A DNA stretch of 64,000 nt from Flaccisagitta enflata (Eukaryota; Chaetognatha; Sagittoidea; Aphragmophora), in assembly GCA_965153355.1 (NCBI GenBank), contig OZ231126.1, forward strand, positions 84,940,001-85,004,000. The letters run 5' to 3'. Under the pieces are notes generated by a model. It searched no databases and was not told where the DNA came from. It saw only the letters and a program-made list of their open reading frames with translations. The position numbers and the translations under genes were made by a program. How positions within the stretch are numbered: position 1 is the stretch's first letter; every line of letters starts with the position of its first letter. Positions 14,433-25,734 of this stretch are shown one piece after another.

Positions 14433-14711
14433 TATTATTTACGACACCGATTTGTCCAATTAGAAATGTCTTATGAATTACTGCCTTTCTTTTTCACGCC
14501 AAATCAAGTTTTCGTGGAACACAATATAGCGAACGCCTCTTGTTCTTTCTCTCAGCACACGTTTAGGACGTTTTTTGATAAACGGAGAAAAAGAAAAAGA
14601 TGGATTGAAAAAGAATGGGAAAGAAATGAGAAAACACTACAACTTAAAGAAGCCTTTCGAGATTTATAAATGAATGAAATTGAATTCTGTTGCGTAACAA
14701 ACCAACATGGG

Positions 14712-14877
14712 ACAAGGCCGGATACACGGCCACCAGTTGCGGATGGGTTGGCAGGGGCGAAATTGCGTGTTTTCCCACTTTTCGACTCGATCACCTCTAC
14801 GAACCGACCAACCGACCGACCGACAGACGGATGGACGGACAAAGCCTCTTATAGAGTTGCGTGTCCGCAACTAAAAA
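14712..14877 (+). mobile_element. Family A element, word AGTTGCGGA
   Basis: 5' end ACAAGGCCGGATACACGGCC, word AGTTGCGGAT at 14735-14744, body TTTTCCCACTTTTCGACTCG, a GACC/GGAC tract, CCTCTTATAGAG, and 3' hairpin AGTTGCG-TGTC-CGCAACT (14855-14872) ending AAAAA. The right arm GTCCGCAACT is the reverse complement of AGTTGCGGAC, matching the 5' word at 9 of 10 bases. Confidence 0.7.
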
Positions 14878-14892
14878 TAGGAGAGAATGAGT

Positions 14893-14894
<2 letters not shown>

Positions 14895-14981
<87 letters not shown>
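14895..14981. repeat. (GA)n microsatellite
   Basis: Pure GA run immediately after a Family A end. Confidence 0.95.
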
Positions 14982-14986
<5 letters not shown>

Positions 14987-15044
14987 AGACAGAAAAGGGG
15001 ATTGACTGACATTCGGTCAAAAAAACAGACTGACACAGACAGAT

Positions 15045-15108
15045 GTACAGACAGACAAACAGACAGATAGACAGACAGTAACACACACAGACACAGACAC
15101 AGACACAT

Positions 15109-15200
<92 letters not shown>

Positions 15201-15232
15201 ACACACACGCACATTTACACACACACACACAC
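15045..15232. repeat. (ACAG)n then (CA)n microsatellite
   Basis: Imperfect ACAG/ACAC repeats grade into a pure CA run from about 15112. Confidence 0.95.
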
Positions 15233-15435
15233 ATCTTCGCAACTTTCCAATCACGCAAATACAATTACAAAGAGAACGATTGAAAACATTTTTGAGGTTG
15301 CGCGCAAAGTCCGAAATGTCATGTTATGTTCATTCATCTTGGAATTGGCAATGTCAATATCTTCACTTGGAATTCCTTCCAAATGATATTTCTGTTAAGA
15401 AAAAACGCCACGTTGAATGTAAACTCATTCTGTTA

Positions 15436-16055
15436 GTGTAACCATGCCAAAGAAAAAAATTGCACACTGACCTTTAAACACACACCCAATCGCTCTTTGT
15501 ACAGTAAACCATGAAAAATCAGTGACCGTTAGAAAGATATTCGAAAATTCTTTAAAACTAGACCAAGCAGAATGTTGTAACTTTTTTTTATTAAAAATGA
15601 CAACTAAATGAAGTTAACAACTTCACTTCCCTCAAAACCAATCAATTAATCATAAGAATTTTCCTCTTTTTCCTATGTATCAAAGTAAATACTGACCTGA
15701 ATGTAAAAAAATTCATGAGGAAAAAGAAATTTAGAAAATTTTCTTCAAAATGGCGCCAAGCAGAAATATGTAACTTAATCCGTTTAGAAGTTATGATTAA
15801 ATGAAAGTCATTGGTATAGTTCAAAGGGATGTGTGAAAACGCTCTTTCTGGCAGTAAGCAGAATTGACTTTTTTGCTTCATATCATTGTAGTTTCTAAAG
15901 TTTTTGAGCTACATCGCTCTGACACCACTCAATTGATAGATTTTTTGAAGTTCTTTACAATGCTCACTGATTTTTTATAGTTTCACCTCCTATGAACGAA
16001 CCAAGAGTCGTCAAAAAGTTGTGCAATTTTTTTTTTTGGCATGGTTAAGTGCTGG
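15436..16055. mobile_element. Foldback element 1 (about 0.6 kb)
   Basis: The left arm (GTGTAACCATGCCAAAGAAA, TTGCACACTGA, ACCATGAAAAATCAGTGA) reappears inverted at 15965-16055 (TCACTGATTTTTTATAG, GTGCAATTTTTT, TTTGGCATGGTTAA). The interior repeats GCCAAGCAGAA motifs. There is no transposase frame. Confidence 0.6.
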
Positions 16056-16058
16056 TGT

Positions 16059-16105
16059 GCATATCCATATTTACCGTTATGTCCACCCGGTAAATATGGA
16101 TATGC
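16059..16105. other. Perfect 17-bp stem hairpin
   Basis: GCATATCCATATTTACC (16059-16075) and GGTAAATATGGATATGC (16089-16105) pair perfectly across a 13-base loop. It sits at the right edge of foldback element 1. Role unknown. Confidence 0.8.
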
Positions 16106-17165
16106 ATTTATGCAAAAGTTAAAAAGAAACCAGCCATTTTTTATGACGCCAAGGTAGCTCTTTATCTAGATGAGTTGGACAATATTACTTCATAACAAAA
16201 AACCTAGCAAAAGAACAAGAGCCTTGGGAGCTCTAACTGGTGTTTCATCCGGACCCCTCACATCTATCCTTAGAATCATCAAAATCCAGATAATGCAAAA
16301 ACTATCTTTAACTGCTTATTTGATGCTTAAAACTGTCTTTAAATGCTGATTTAGTGACCATATGAAAAAGTGCCTCGTACAGTTTGTACATGTGACATAA
16401 ACATATATATTCAAATTATGCGCAATAAACAAAAATCATTTCACAGCATTATTGTTTGTTTTTAATCAAAAGGGATAATTGTTTTTAATTAATGTTTCAG
16501 GTGTATATTTGATTGCTTTTTTTTTTTAATATCTGGTTTATATACTTTTCCAAGATCTATTTTTATTCAACTAGCTTTACTTAGAATTAAACCCGGTAGA
16601 AAGTAATGCTTTTTACTTAGATTCAAATAAAAATTTTTAGATGGACCATAAATCAATTCAGTTTTTTGAACATAGCTTGAAAAATATTGATCTTGATAAA
16701 ATGTGCTTATGAAACATACCTACATAATTAAAAAAAAAATTTAGTTGAGAGAAATTTTTAAAGTGATACTAAAAAGATAAAAAGCTACTTTTTTAAAGAC
16801 CACCCATTATGTATTGCGGGATGTGGTTCTGAAGAACGGACATTTTCTGAATTATTCCACTTTTCCACTCATTAATAATGAATGTAACGGATCGATAGAT
16901 GCAGACGGAACAAAAAGTGGCAGTCAGAGTCTTGCAGGCTTCCAACAATATTCAAAAGCTCACCGTTGGCTTCATCACGAATCGTGATCGTGATTCATGA
17001 TGATTCAACCCATTTGAGCTAGTTTGTGCCTTGATTTGAATAACTATCTGGTGGGTCATGGTCCTCCAGGTGCTATGGAACATAGATACCGATATCGATC
17101 TGCCGCCTGTTATACATCGCATCTTACCGAAATATCCTCATGATGGCCAAAGTCCGCATTTCAAT
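16106..17165. other. AT-rich stretch, no gene seen
   Basis: No coding frame or repeat family is recognised. A GATTCGTGAT-type short inverted motif (ATCACGAATCGTGATCGTGATTCATGATGATT) near 16976-17007 is the only local structure. Confidence 0.4.
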
Positions 17166-17590
17166 AGCGTGTGATGTTGCGCCCCTTGAGGGATTTGGGC
17201 CTCAAGACAGGGATTTGGGCCTCAAGGCTGGGATATGGGCCTTGAGGCTGTGATTTGGGCCTGTAGTGGGGGGGGGGGTACAAAGAAGAAGGAGAAGAAG
17301 GAGAAGGAGAAGGAGAAAATTCCCCTGTGTGAAAGCATAGGTGATCCACCCCTTTGGGGCCGCTGCCCTGCTCCCACCCTCAACTACAATTATGACCTAC
17401 CTAAGCAGGGCGCAAGTACCGCTGACCTTCTCACGCTTTTGCGACTTTAAGGCCTGATATATTCCCCCTCAGGATATCTGGAAATTCACTTCTGTGTCCT
17501 ATAGGACATTGACCTTTTGGGGCGGCTGCCCTGCTCTCACTCCACTACTTGATCACTCCGAGCAGGGCATCGGGTACCGCTGGGTATGTG
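17166..17590 (-). mobile_element. Family B fragments
   Basis: Contains GGGATTTGGGCCTCAAG repeats, a G run, GAAGGAGAAGGAGAAG, then two successive Family B end modules: GGGGCCGCTGCCCTGCTC followed by GCAGGGC-ATCGGGTACCGCTG, once at 17356-17425 and once at 17520-17580. It appears to be two partial copies in tandem. Confidence 0.55.
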
Positions 17591-17919
17591 CGATGGATGA
17601 CTTGTTTCAGATGCGTGCACGCATTTTTTGTCCATCCGTCAAAAAATAGTTTTCATTACTTTTCTTCATTTTTTCATTTTTTCTTAGTTTTTGCTTTAGA
17701 CTTAATATTATTTCAGATGACTCACTGCATCTTTAACATCCACAGAGTCAGTGTTCTTAATTTTAACCACTCTCCTTATCTTTTCTCCTTCTTTTACATT
17801 TAACTGTACAAGAACTAGATTGTGGGTTCTTTATTTCTTGCTTCCTCGCATTTTTAGCGATGTAATTATTATCATTTCTTCGTTTGTCGTTCAGTCTGCC
17901 ACTTTCACATCCGCCACAT

Positions 17920-18099
17920 CCATACCCCATGCCCCCCCCCCCCACCGGCATCCATACCGAAAAAAAGCATCTAAAACGTTTGTTTTTCCACGTTTTGACT
18001 CGTGAGTTACGAACGGGCGGACGGATGGACCGACGGACGGACCGACGGACCGACGAACTGGCAAAGCCTCTTATAGAATTGCGTGTCCCAACTAAAAAG
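17920..18099 (+). mobile_element. Family A element, word AATTGCG (degenerate)
   Basis: Body TTTTTCCACGTTTTGACTCG, a GGAC/GACC tract (18015-18060), CCTCTTATAGA, and 3' end ATTGCGTGTCCCAACTAAAAA. A C run and CCATACCG replace the usual 5' hairpin. Confidence 0.5.
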
Positions 18100-18189
18100 G
18101 TCAACAAACCTTAGTCGCGTGGTAATAAAGGTAATTAAGGTAATAAAGGTAATTAAGGTCATAAAGGTAAAAGTAATAAAGGTAAAGGT

Positions 18190-18790
18190 AAACTAGTCAT
18201 CCAAGGATCGCACATGGTCAGCGGTACCCGATGCCCTGCTTGGGGTGATCAAGTGAAGTAGTGGAGTCAGAGCAGGGCAGCGGCCCCAAAGGGCCGATGT
18301 CCTGTAGGACACAGGTGGGAATTTCCAGACGTCCTGAGGGGGAATATAGCAGGCCTAAGAGGTAATTGAGGCTGGGTTTGAGGTCTGGGGGAAGATTTAT
18401 GCCTGATGATTAGATTTGAGGTCTGGGGGCAGAACTTAGGCCTTGGGGGCATATTTGAGGCCTGGAGGGCTGATTTGGGGCCTGGAATGCTGGTTTGAGG
18501 TCTGGAGAGCGGATTTGAGGCCTTGAGAGCTGATTTGATGCCTTGAGAGCTGATTTGATGCCTTGAGAGCTGATTTGAGGCCTGGAGAGCTGATTTGAGG
18601 CCCAGAGAGCTGATTTGAGGCCTGGAGGGCTAATTTGAGGGCTTAGAGGGCCTAAATCAGGCCTGAGAGTGAGGATATGAGGCCTCAATGGCCCATCAGG
18701 GGGGGGACGGACGGAAGGACGTACAGACGTCTGGAAATTCCCCCCTGTGTCCTACAGGACATCGGCCCTTTGGGGCCGCTGCCCAAAAAG
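18190..18790 (+). mobile_element. Family B element, full length
   Basis: It opens with TCATCCAAGGATCGCACATGG, then CAGCGGTACCCGATGCCCTGC and GGGCAGCGGCCCCAAAGGGC, then GATGTCCTGTAGGACACAGG and TTCCAGACGTCC. A minisatellite core follows (18350-18690). The right end is an inverted copy of the left module: GACGTCTGGAAATTCC, TGTCCTACAGGACATC, GGGGCCGCTGCCCAAAAA. It is non-coding and strongly foldback. Confidence 0.7.
18415..18690. repeat. GGCCT-rich 20-bp minisatellite inside Family B
   Basis: About thirteen copies of a unit close to GAGAGCTGATTTGAGGCCTG, with drift at both edges. Confidence 0.9.
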
Positions 18791-19180
18791 GTAAAGGTAA
18801 TAAAGTTAAAGGTAATAAAGGTAAAGGTAATAAAGTAAAGGTTTTAAAGGTAAAGTACCCTAAAGTACCCTTAAGTACTTAAAGTACCTTGAAGTTCCTT
18901 AAAGTACCCTTAAGTACCCTAAACTACCCTAAATTATCCTTAAGTTCTCAAAAGTACCCTAAAGTACCTTTAAAACGTAGAGTACCCTGAAGTGACCTTA
19001 TGTACCCCTAAGTACCATAAGTACCTAATGTACCTTGAATTACCCTAACGTACCCCTAAGTACCCTAAAGTACCTTTAAAATGAAGATTAGAGCCATATT
19101 TCAAAAAAGTTACATGACCGACCGACAGACCGACAGACCGACAGACCGACCGACCGACCGACCGACTTCACGCGACTAAA
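18786..19180 (+). mobile_element. AGTACCCTAA array ending in a Family A 3' end
   Basis: (GGTAATAAA)n-type repeats run into 10-bp AGTACCCTAA-like units (18850-19080). After a short body comes a pure GACC/GACA tract (19110-19168) and CACGCGACTAAAAAG, the right arm of a Family A hairpin. The same order of array, tetramer tract and hairpin occurs at 26060-26376. Confidence 0.6.
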
Positions 19181-20285
19181 AAGAAGGATTTCTCAGCTAT
19201 CGGTATTTGAAGCACTAAAGTGTATTGTTCAAAGGATTGTAATGACTTGAAATAGGCCACGTGCCAATTACAGGTATCATTATATGAAACGGTTTTCACA
19301 GAGAAACTACCTTGAAAAGGAAATGAGAACTGCAAAGAAACCAGCTAAGAATCTCTTTTCTAATCAATTCCGAGACCCGAGTTGCGAGTTACTAATTAGG
19401 ACCCAGGTTTGCGCTGGTAGAACAAGGCCAAGTGAAGGCCAATAAGTGCGCCTCGCATGATTAAGATTTTGTGAATGAACGTTTTATTAGCGACCGGTCA
19501 CGACGCTCAGCAAGGGCGTGTAAAATAATCGTTGAAAAGCGCGAAATTTCTGCGCTGAAAATAGCTTAGATATGAGATAAAGAGTGCTGATTGTCAGGCA
19601 ATGAGCTATTATCAATGCTAAATATGCTAATGCATGTCAGATTACATCATATAGCATCAAGAAATCATAGAAAACCGGAAGAAAAATGGTTATTGTGATC
19701 CACGGAAATTATCAAAATAGACCTCATCTTTGATAAAACGGGAAGGGATCTCATTGTTTTTCGCTTCACGAAGTTCAGACATATATGAAAGAGTAGACCA
19801 AGAAGGGCCTATATCTCAAATTTCATCAAAATCGGTCAATGCGCTCACCTCCTACCATGCGTGCATTTGTTAGGTTTGTTTCAATAAAAATGGCTGCTTC
19901 GCGGTGGTTGATTTTCTTGCGCGCAAAAAGGTTTACGCACTGCAGTCGATAAACTAAGTCAAACAAAAACCTCAATAGTTCATAAATTGTTTTTAATTCC
20001 ATCAAAATATATAATACAGCATATCGTTCGAAAGCTCTTGACATAATAAACATGATTGTGTGTATGTATAAAGTCGAATCTGAAAAATTAAAGATTTATA
20101 TCAAAATCATCAATTTCTTTATGTTAAGCTTGCATGGCCGGATCTGCATAGGAATTCCTAAAAAGTATTACACCATCGTAAACACAAGGACATAGCGCTA
20201 ACACTATCAAGAAATTATCTTGATTCCTCTTATGTAGTGTAAATGTACTATGATTCAAAGATCTTAAATGAAAAAAATATCCCTT
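19181..20285. other. Non-coding stretch, nothing recognised
   Basis: No open frame with coding character, repeat family or terminal repeats could be identified here. Confidence 0.4.
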
Positions 20286-20289
20286 TTTC

Positions 20290-21865
20290 GATTATACACA
20301 CATCTCTGGATACCCCCCCCAAAGAGAATCAGAATACCTGACTGTGTCATTTGTCTTCAGGAACATATGGACTATTAAAGAAAACAAAAAACAAAAGAAT
20401 TCATCTGAAATTTTTTCATTCATATCATTTCTTAAGCAAAAAAAAAGCATTTTTAGCAATTTTTAGGCTTGAGATTGTTCATACAGCTTTGAAAATCTCA
20501 AAAAATACCAGGAATGTGTGGCAATAGCTAAAATATACATGTTTCAACCCTTGGCATAAAGTTTTTTGGGATATCAAAGAGATAAGAGCACAAAAACAGC
20601 AAAAAAACGGTAAAATATCGGTTTTTTAGTATGTTTAAGTCCTAATTTGTTTTTATATACATAAAAACTCATGAAAAATCCTAGAAATGTTTGGCATTAG
20701 CTAAAATATACATATTTTCACCCTTTACAGAAATTTTTTTTAAGATATCGTAAAGTTAAAAGCAAAAAAAAACCAAAAAACGGTAAAATATCATTTTTTT
20801 CAGTATTTTTAAGTCCAAATTCATTCATGTAGTATAACAACTCCTGAAAAATCCTGGCCTTTACATAGCTTAAAAATATATTTTCAAGCTGTAAATAAAA
20901 AAATATCTTGAAAATTTTGCCATAATGAGTAAACAAAGCCGGATACATGGCTACCCCAGTCGCGTGCGGGTGGGCAGGGGCCATAATTGAGGTCACCAGA
21001 TCATTTGGGCAAAAGCGGTTAGGCCAAAAACCATAAAAACCCCCAAAAAAGTAAAATGTGACCAACAGATGGACCGACCAACGGACCGACAAAGTGGGGT
21101 GTAGAGTCGCGTAGCACGTGACTAAAGAAATTATATTCATACTAACACTAAATATCACTGGAGTTTTTCATAAGATATGAAGCTACATAAGCAATTCTGT
21201 GCTGGACAATGCTTAAAAAACAATATTTTGCTATTTTTAAGCTATTTTAGGGTTTTAAACTTAAAAATATGGTTAATATTAAGTTTTTCAGGGTGAAAAT
21301 GATTAAACTCAGATTACTACTGCATATTTCTAGGATTTTTCAAAAGTTATTATACTGCATGGACAAATTAAAATTTGAAAATACTGAAAAAAATAATACT
21401 TTTTTTTTCGTTTTTTTATCATGATCATATCTTTTAGATTTTCCAAAATACTTTTTATCAAGGGTTAAAACATGTATACTCTTGCTATTACCACACATTT
21501 CCATTTCAAGAGCTATTATGCTGCATGAATGAATTAGAACTTGAAAATACTGAAAAAAAAAACGATATTTCACCATGTTTTTTTTTTTTTTTTATGCTCT
21601 TATCTTTCAGATATGTCAAAAAAAATTTTGAAAAGGGTAAAAACAGCTAACTATTGCCACATTTTTTCAAAGCTGTATGAACAACTACATGCTCTAAAAT
21701 TACTAAAAATGCTTTTTTTTGCTTAAATAGTTAAATAAATGAAAAAATTTTTTTTTCTTTTTTTTTTTAGTAGCCCACATGTTCCTGAAGACAAATGACA
21801 CAGTCAGAAAAAATGGGTATTTCGATTCTCTTTGGGGGGTATCCAGAGATGTGTGTATATTACAA
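20290..21865. mobile_element. Foldback element 2 (about 1.6 kb)
   Basis: The left end (ATACACACATCTCTGGATAC, GACTGTGTCATTTGTCTTC, AGGAACAT) is repeated inverted at 21780-21865. Each arm contains tandem units of about 180 bp built on AGGAATGTGTGGCAATAGCT / TAGAAATGTTTGGCATTAGC, TATACAT and a TTTTTAGTATTTTTAAG block. A Family A copy sits near the centre. No protein-coding frame. Confidence 0.75.
20932..21127 (+). mobile_element. Family A element nested in foldback 2
   Basis: 5' AAAGCCGGATACATGGCTAC, word AGTCGCGTGC near 20957, body CCATAATTGAGGTCACCAGA, a GACC tract and 3' hairpin AGTCGCGT-AG-CACGTGACT ending AAAG. It has no GTCN tract expansion, so it is a compact copy. Confidence 0.7.
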
Positions 21866-22129
21866 ATTTTAAGGCCCCTTACATTCAAACTACGGATACG
21901 TGACTTTATAGGCCACTTCTTGTCAATCCATTGGTCAGTTTGTTCATTCATTCGTCTGTCCGTCTGCCCATCCATCTATGCGTCTGCGTTTCTTGGCTGT
22001 TTTTGGCCCAAATGACATCATATACTGAGTATGTTTCTATTGTCAACAAGAATCTCAAGTGATTCCGTGAAACGCGTTTTCAGCGTAAACACATATGAAT
22101 TTCAACTGTCCCCACAAGGAAGTGAGCAA

Positions 22130-22230
22130 AGTGAGTGAGATAGCTTGTGAATGGAGCGAGCAAGTACAAGTGAAGCGAGCGTAGCAAAGCGGAGCGCTGC
22201 GGAGCGAGTGAGGGAACGAATGTAACGCGC
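22130..22230. repeat. GAGCGAG-rich degenerate repeat
   Basis: Many imperfect GAGCGAG / GAAGCGAGC motifs lie directly beside a Family A 5' end. Confidence 0.5.
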
Positions 22231-22248
22231 GACCGAGTGGCCCGTTAA

Positions 22249-22441
22249 CATGGCTGGATACACGGCTACCCCAGTCGCTTGCGGGTGGGCAGGGGTATTG
22301 ATGGAGGAGATCAGTTAAGCATTTGGGCAGAAGCAGTGAGCCCAAACAGCTCAAAATCGCCTAAAAAGTATAAGCGGGAATGACCGACGCACGGACGGAC
22401 GGACAAAAAAACGGGGTGAAGAGTGCGTAGCAAGTGACTAC
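22249..22441 (+). mobile_element. Family A element, word AGTCGCTTGC
   Basis: 5' GGCTGGATACACGGCTAC, word AGTCGCTTGC at 22273-22282, a body, a GGAC tract, and 3' GTGCGTAGCAAGTGACTACAAA. The right arm GCAAGTGACT (22430-22439) is the reverse complement of AGTCACTTGC, sharing the unusual TTGC of its 5' word. Confidence 0.7.
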
Positions 22442-22593
22442 AAACGCGATTGTCACGAGTCACAAGTGACGCGGGGTCTCAATATTGTTTCGGACTGTTG
22501 GACATGGGCAGCCAGCCCAGATTCACACACCAACTCCCATCACACACACAAACATACATGTCATACTACTCAGTACCTTGGATTGGAATGTCC

Positions 22594-22877
22594 GGCGGTC
22601 GCATTAAGCTTGACCTCGATTCTATCCTTTAAGGGTATGGTTTCTTAACAATGTTACCCTCGGGTGATTTGTTGAATTTTGGTTATACAGGTGACAATAA
22701 TTAGCCCTAACTACTTTTGGTAAGCTGTTTGCTTTTTGGTTAGATTGAGAGAGTGTTTTTCAGATTCAGTTTTATGGAAAACTAGGAGTGGTGCGCGTAT
22801 TAACTAGTCAGTGAGGGTTCACAAGGCCCTCTTCCATTTGTTTCAGTTTGGGTATAGTGAGGGATATTGTTCCACAT
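22594..22877 (-). mobile_element. Dispersed element, inverted copy of 13092-13381
   Basis: Read on the minus strand it starts GTGGAACAATATCCCTCACT and ends AAGCTTAATGCGACCGCC. It shares nearly the whole length with the copy in the 29-bp minisatellite. Confidence 0.75.
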
Positions 22878-22892
22878 GTCATACACGAAAAG

Positions 22893-23080
22893 TATCCAGA
22901 GAGTGAGAGCAAGAGGGAAAGTGAAGAGCAAGAGAGAGCAGGAGAGAACACAAGTCTGAACACAAGAGCGGATGCAAAAGCAAACGCAAGAGCCAACAAG
23001 AGGAAAAATGCAAAAGCAATGGCGAGAGCTAACGCAAATGCGAGAGCAAACGTGAACATGAGAGAAAACTCCAGCAGTAA
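22893..23080. repeat. Degenerate GAGAGC / GCAAACGC purine-rich repeat
   Basis: Imperfect 6- and 12-bp units (GAGAGCAAACGC-like) read as an Arg/Ala/Asn/Lys peptide. No flanking splice signals or start support a gene. Confidence 0.5.
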
Positions 23081-23394
23081 GCAGTATGTTGGATCGAAGC
23101 CAATGGTATGATATATACCTATAGTGTTTTGTCTACTGACTGTGTATGTCTGCTGACAGACAGACGGAAATGTAACTGACAGACGGACCATCCAACCTAC
23201 TCACTGAGCAACACATAGTGTGCACGTGACTAAAAATTATGTGATGTCACGACACGGCAAAACTGACCTAGCGTCGATCAAATTTGATTCTGCATAGTTC
23301 GTTTTCCAACCCGAAAATCGGTCTGTCAGTCCTCCAGTCTATCTGTCCTTCAGTCCATCAGTCTGTCGGTAAATCCGTCCATCGGTCTGTCACA

Positions 23395-23522
23395 TTTTTA
23401 GTTGCGTGCTAGGAAACTCTACATCCCGCTTTGTTGGTCCCTCAGTCCATCTGTCCATCACAATTTACTTTTTATGGGTTTGCGTGGTCTTCGGCCTCAC
23501 AGCACCTTCCCAAATGATCATT
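23395..23522 (-). mobile_element. Family A fragment (3' end and body)
   Basis: Plus strand reads TTTTTAGTTGCGTGCTAGGA, AACTCTACATCCCGCTTTG, a GTCN stretch, then TTTTTATGGGTTTGCGTGG, GCCTCACAGCACC and CCCAAATGATCA. These are the reverse complement of the Family A body. The 5' hairpin end is missing. Confidence 0.55.
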
Positions 23523-23605
23523 TTTAGGTGCGCCATAGCACCTCTATAACTAGCTCTGTCTGTCGGTTGGTTGGTTGGTTGGTTGGTCGAGTTGAAAATC
23601 TCTAA
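23523..23605 (-). mobile_element. Family A 3' end, word AGGTGCGCC
   Basis: TTTTTAGGTGCGCCATAGCACCTCTATAA (hairpin GGTGC...GCACC), then CTCTGTCTGTCGGTTGG repeats. A second copy of the same end begins 130 bp downstream at 23655. Confidence 0.6.
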
Positions 23606-23654
23606 AAGAAGCAAAAATCACTGGAAATGATTCAGAAATATGCTATGATGATTT

Positions 23655-24165
23655 CTAGGTGCGCCATAGCACCTCTATAAGAGGCTCTGTCCGTCCGTCC
23701 GTCCATCCGTCGGTCACGCTTGAAGGAAAAATCGCTAAAAATGTTTGAAATCAATTGAAAGCTCATTTCGATTATCATTGATGATACTTGTCATTTCATC
23801 TACTGAAGTCTGATAGAGCTAGGGATAGGTCTGATAGAGCTGGTGACAGGTCGGATAGGTCTGATAGAGCTGGTGATAGGTCGAATAGGTCTGATAGAGC
23901 TGGGGATAGGTCTGGTAGAGCTCGGGATAGGTCTGCTAGAGCTCAGGATAGGTCTGTTAGAGTTCAGGATAGATTGATAGAGCTAAGGATAGGTCTGATA
24001 GAGCTCAGGATAGGTCTGATAGGGCTAGGGATAGGTCTGATAGAGCTGGTGATAGGTCGGATAGGTCTGATAGAGTTAGGGATAGGTCTGATGGAGCTAG
24101 GGATAGGTCTAAGAATAAATAACGCCCGGCGCACCGTCTTGGCCCGTGTATTCGGCCTTATTGCT
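23655..24165 (-). mobile_element. Family A element, word GGTGCGCC
   Basis: The plus strand begins with the 3' hairpin AGGTGCGCCATAGCACCT (23657-23674), then CTATAAGAGGCTCTGTCCG and a GTCC tract. It has a 21-22 bp minisatellite core and ends with GGCGCACC (24128-24135), TTGGCCCGTGTATTCGGCC. The 5' word GGTGCGCC (minus strand) matches the 3' arm GGCGCACC exactly. Confidence 0.65.
23808..24118. repeat. 21-22 bp minisatellite GGTCTGATAGAGCTAGGGATA
   Basis: About fifteen copies, with short truncated units; the core of the Family A copy at 23655-24165. Confidence 0.9.
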
Positions 24166-24680
24166 TAGTTTTTACCTGTTTTTAGGTATATCCGATCCAG
24201 TTTTTAGTGAGAAACTGCTCTCGGTACCATATTTTCTCTAGCGGTGGTCATGCTCCAGCAGTTGGCCTCAAAAATCGCAACTAATCATCGATTGTGTACT
24301 GAAAATTGCAGTATTTGCCAATTTTGAATGTTTTACATTTCTTTTTTTGCCTTTAGTAAGCAATAACTTTTGAACGGTTGGACCAATATTCGCGCCAAAG
24401 GTACCAGTCGATTCGTCTGTAAAAACTCTTCATTTTGGACACCAATTTTTTATATTTATCTTAAAAATTGTATGAGATATGGCCTAAAACGTGAAGACAT
24501 GTCATCAACGATTATTCTGAGGCAAATCTAGCATCATTTTTGTAGGCTTTTTTTGCTTAAAAGTGCAATCTGAAGGTAGCGATCGACCTAAATCATCCTA
24601 TTAAGTGTCTATAAGTGTGAATTGACCAAAAAATTCATGATAATCACGATATCTAAATTAGGTGTCCCCTTACTAGTTTT
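24166..24680. other. Non-coding stretch, nothing recognised
   Basis: No coding frame, repeat array or terminal inverted repeat was identified. Confidence 0.4.
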
Positions 24681-24912
24681 ATATGAATTAATGAATATAT
24701 GAATGAATGAATAAATAAATGTAGTGATTGAATGAATATGAATGTAGTGAGGCATGAAAGGTGATAGGAATGAAGAAATACGTCAGAATCAGCCGTTTTG
24801 CGCATTTCAAACGTTTGCGTGACCGACCGACCGACCGACCGACCAACCGACCGACCAACCGACCGACCGACCGACGGACATGACCTCTTAAAGAAGTACG
24901 AGGACGCACTTA
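24681..24912 (+). mobile_element. Family A (ATTC subtype)
   Basis: A degenerate (AATG)n stretch, then CAGCCGTTTTGCGCATTTCAA, ACGTTTGCGTGACC, a pure GACC/AACC tract, CCTCTTAAAGAAGT and CGCACTTAAAAAG. The order tetramer tract, ACGCAAACG word and ATTC array is shared with 25258-25480, 42545-42860 and 51285-51592. Confidence 0.55.
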
Positions 24913-24980
24913 AAAAGAAGCTGGGAAAATTCAACTCTGCGCGTGTGTGTGCGTGAGGGAATGTGTGTGTGCGTGAGGGA

Positions 24981-25116
<136 letters not shown>

Positions 25117-25257
25117 TCGATTCTTACCCTTTTTTTATGAAAAGTGCAACAAAAAGTAACTTACATAAAATCTTGATAAAACAAGTTTTTTTACAAATTG
25201 ACTGAACTTTTGATTCTAGAAAAAAAAACCTTCAAAAGATACTTATTCCTGTATAGT

Positions 25258-25480
25258 ATATGCTTGTTGGATGGTCACGCAAACGGTCAATTATGAAGTC
25301 CTTCATCCCTATCATCTCTCATCTATTCATTCATTCATTCATTCATTCATTCATTCATTCATTCCTTCCTTCATTCATTCATTCATTCATTCATTCATTC
25401 ATTCATTCATTCATTCATTCATCCCTTAATTCATTCACTCATTCAATCAATCATTCATCCATCCATAAATTTCATTGACA
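25258..25480 (-). mobile_element. Family A (ATTC subtype), with (ATTC)n array
   Basis: TTGGATGGTCACGCAAACGG is followed by CATCCCTATCATCTCTCATC and an (ATTC)n array (25327-25475). No 3' hairpin is visible, so it is a fragment. Confidence 0.45.
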
Positions 25481-25734
25481 AATTCTTAAGTGATATAACA
25501 AGGCCTTGTTCACATCTCACTTGCTTTTAATGGATTCAAGCGGTTTGACCCCGTAACAATGGGAGAGTGTCGCGGGTGACAATATCGTCCCCCTCCACAC
25601 CCCATACTCACACAGCAGAGGTGTCACGATTTTTTATTTTACAGTATCGACCAGGTCGATTGAATCATGGTCGATCCAAAAAAACATATCGATTCAGTAT
25701 CGACCTCAGGTCAATTTTTGTCATTAAGCCCTTT

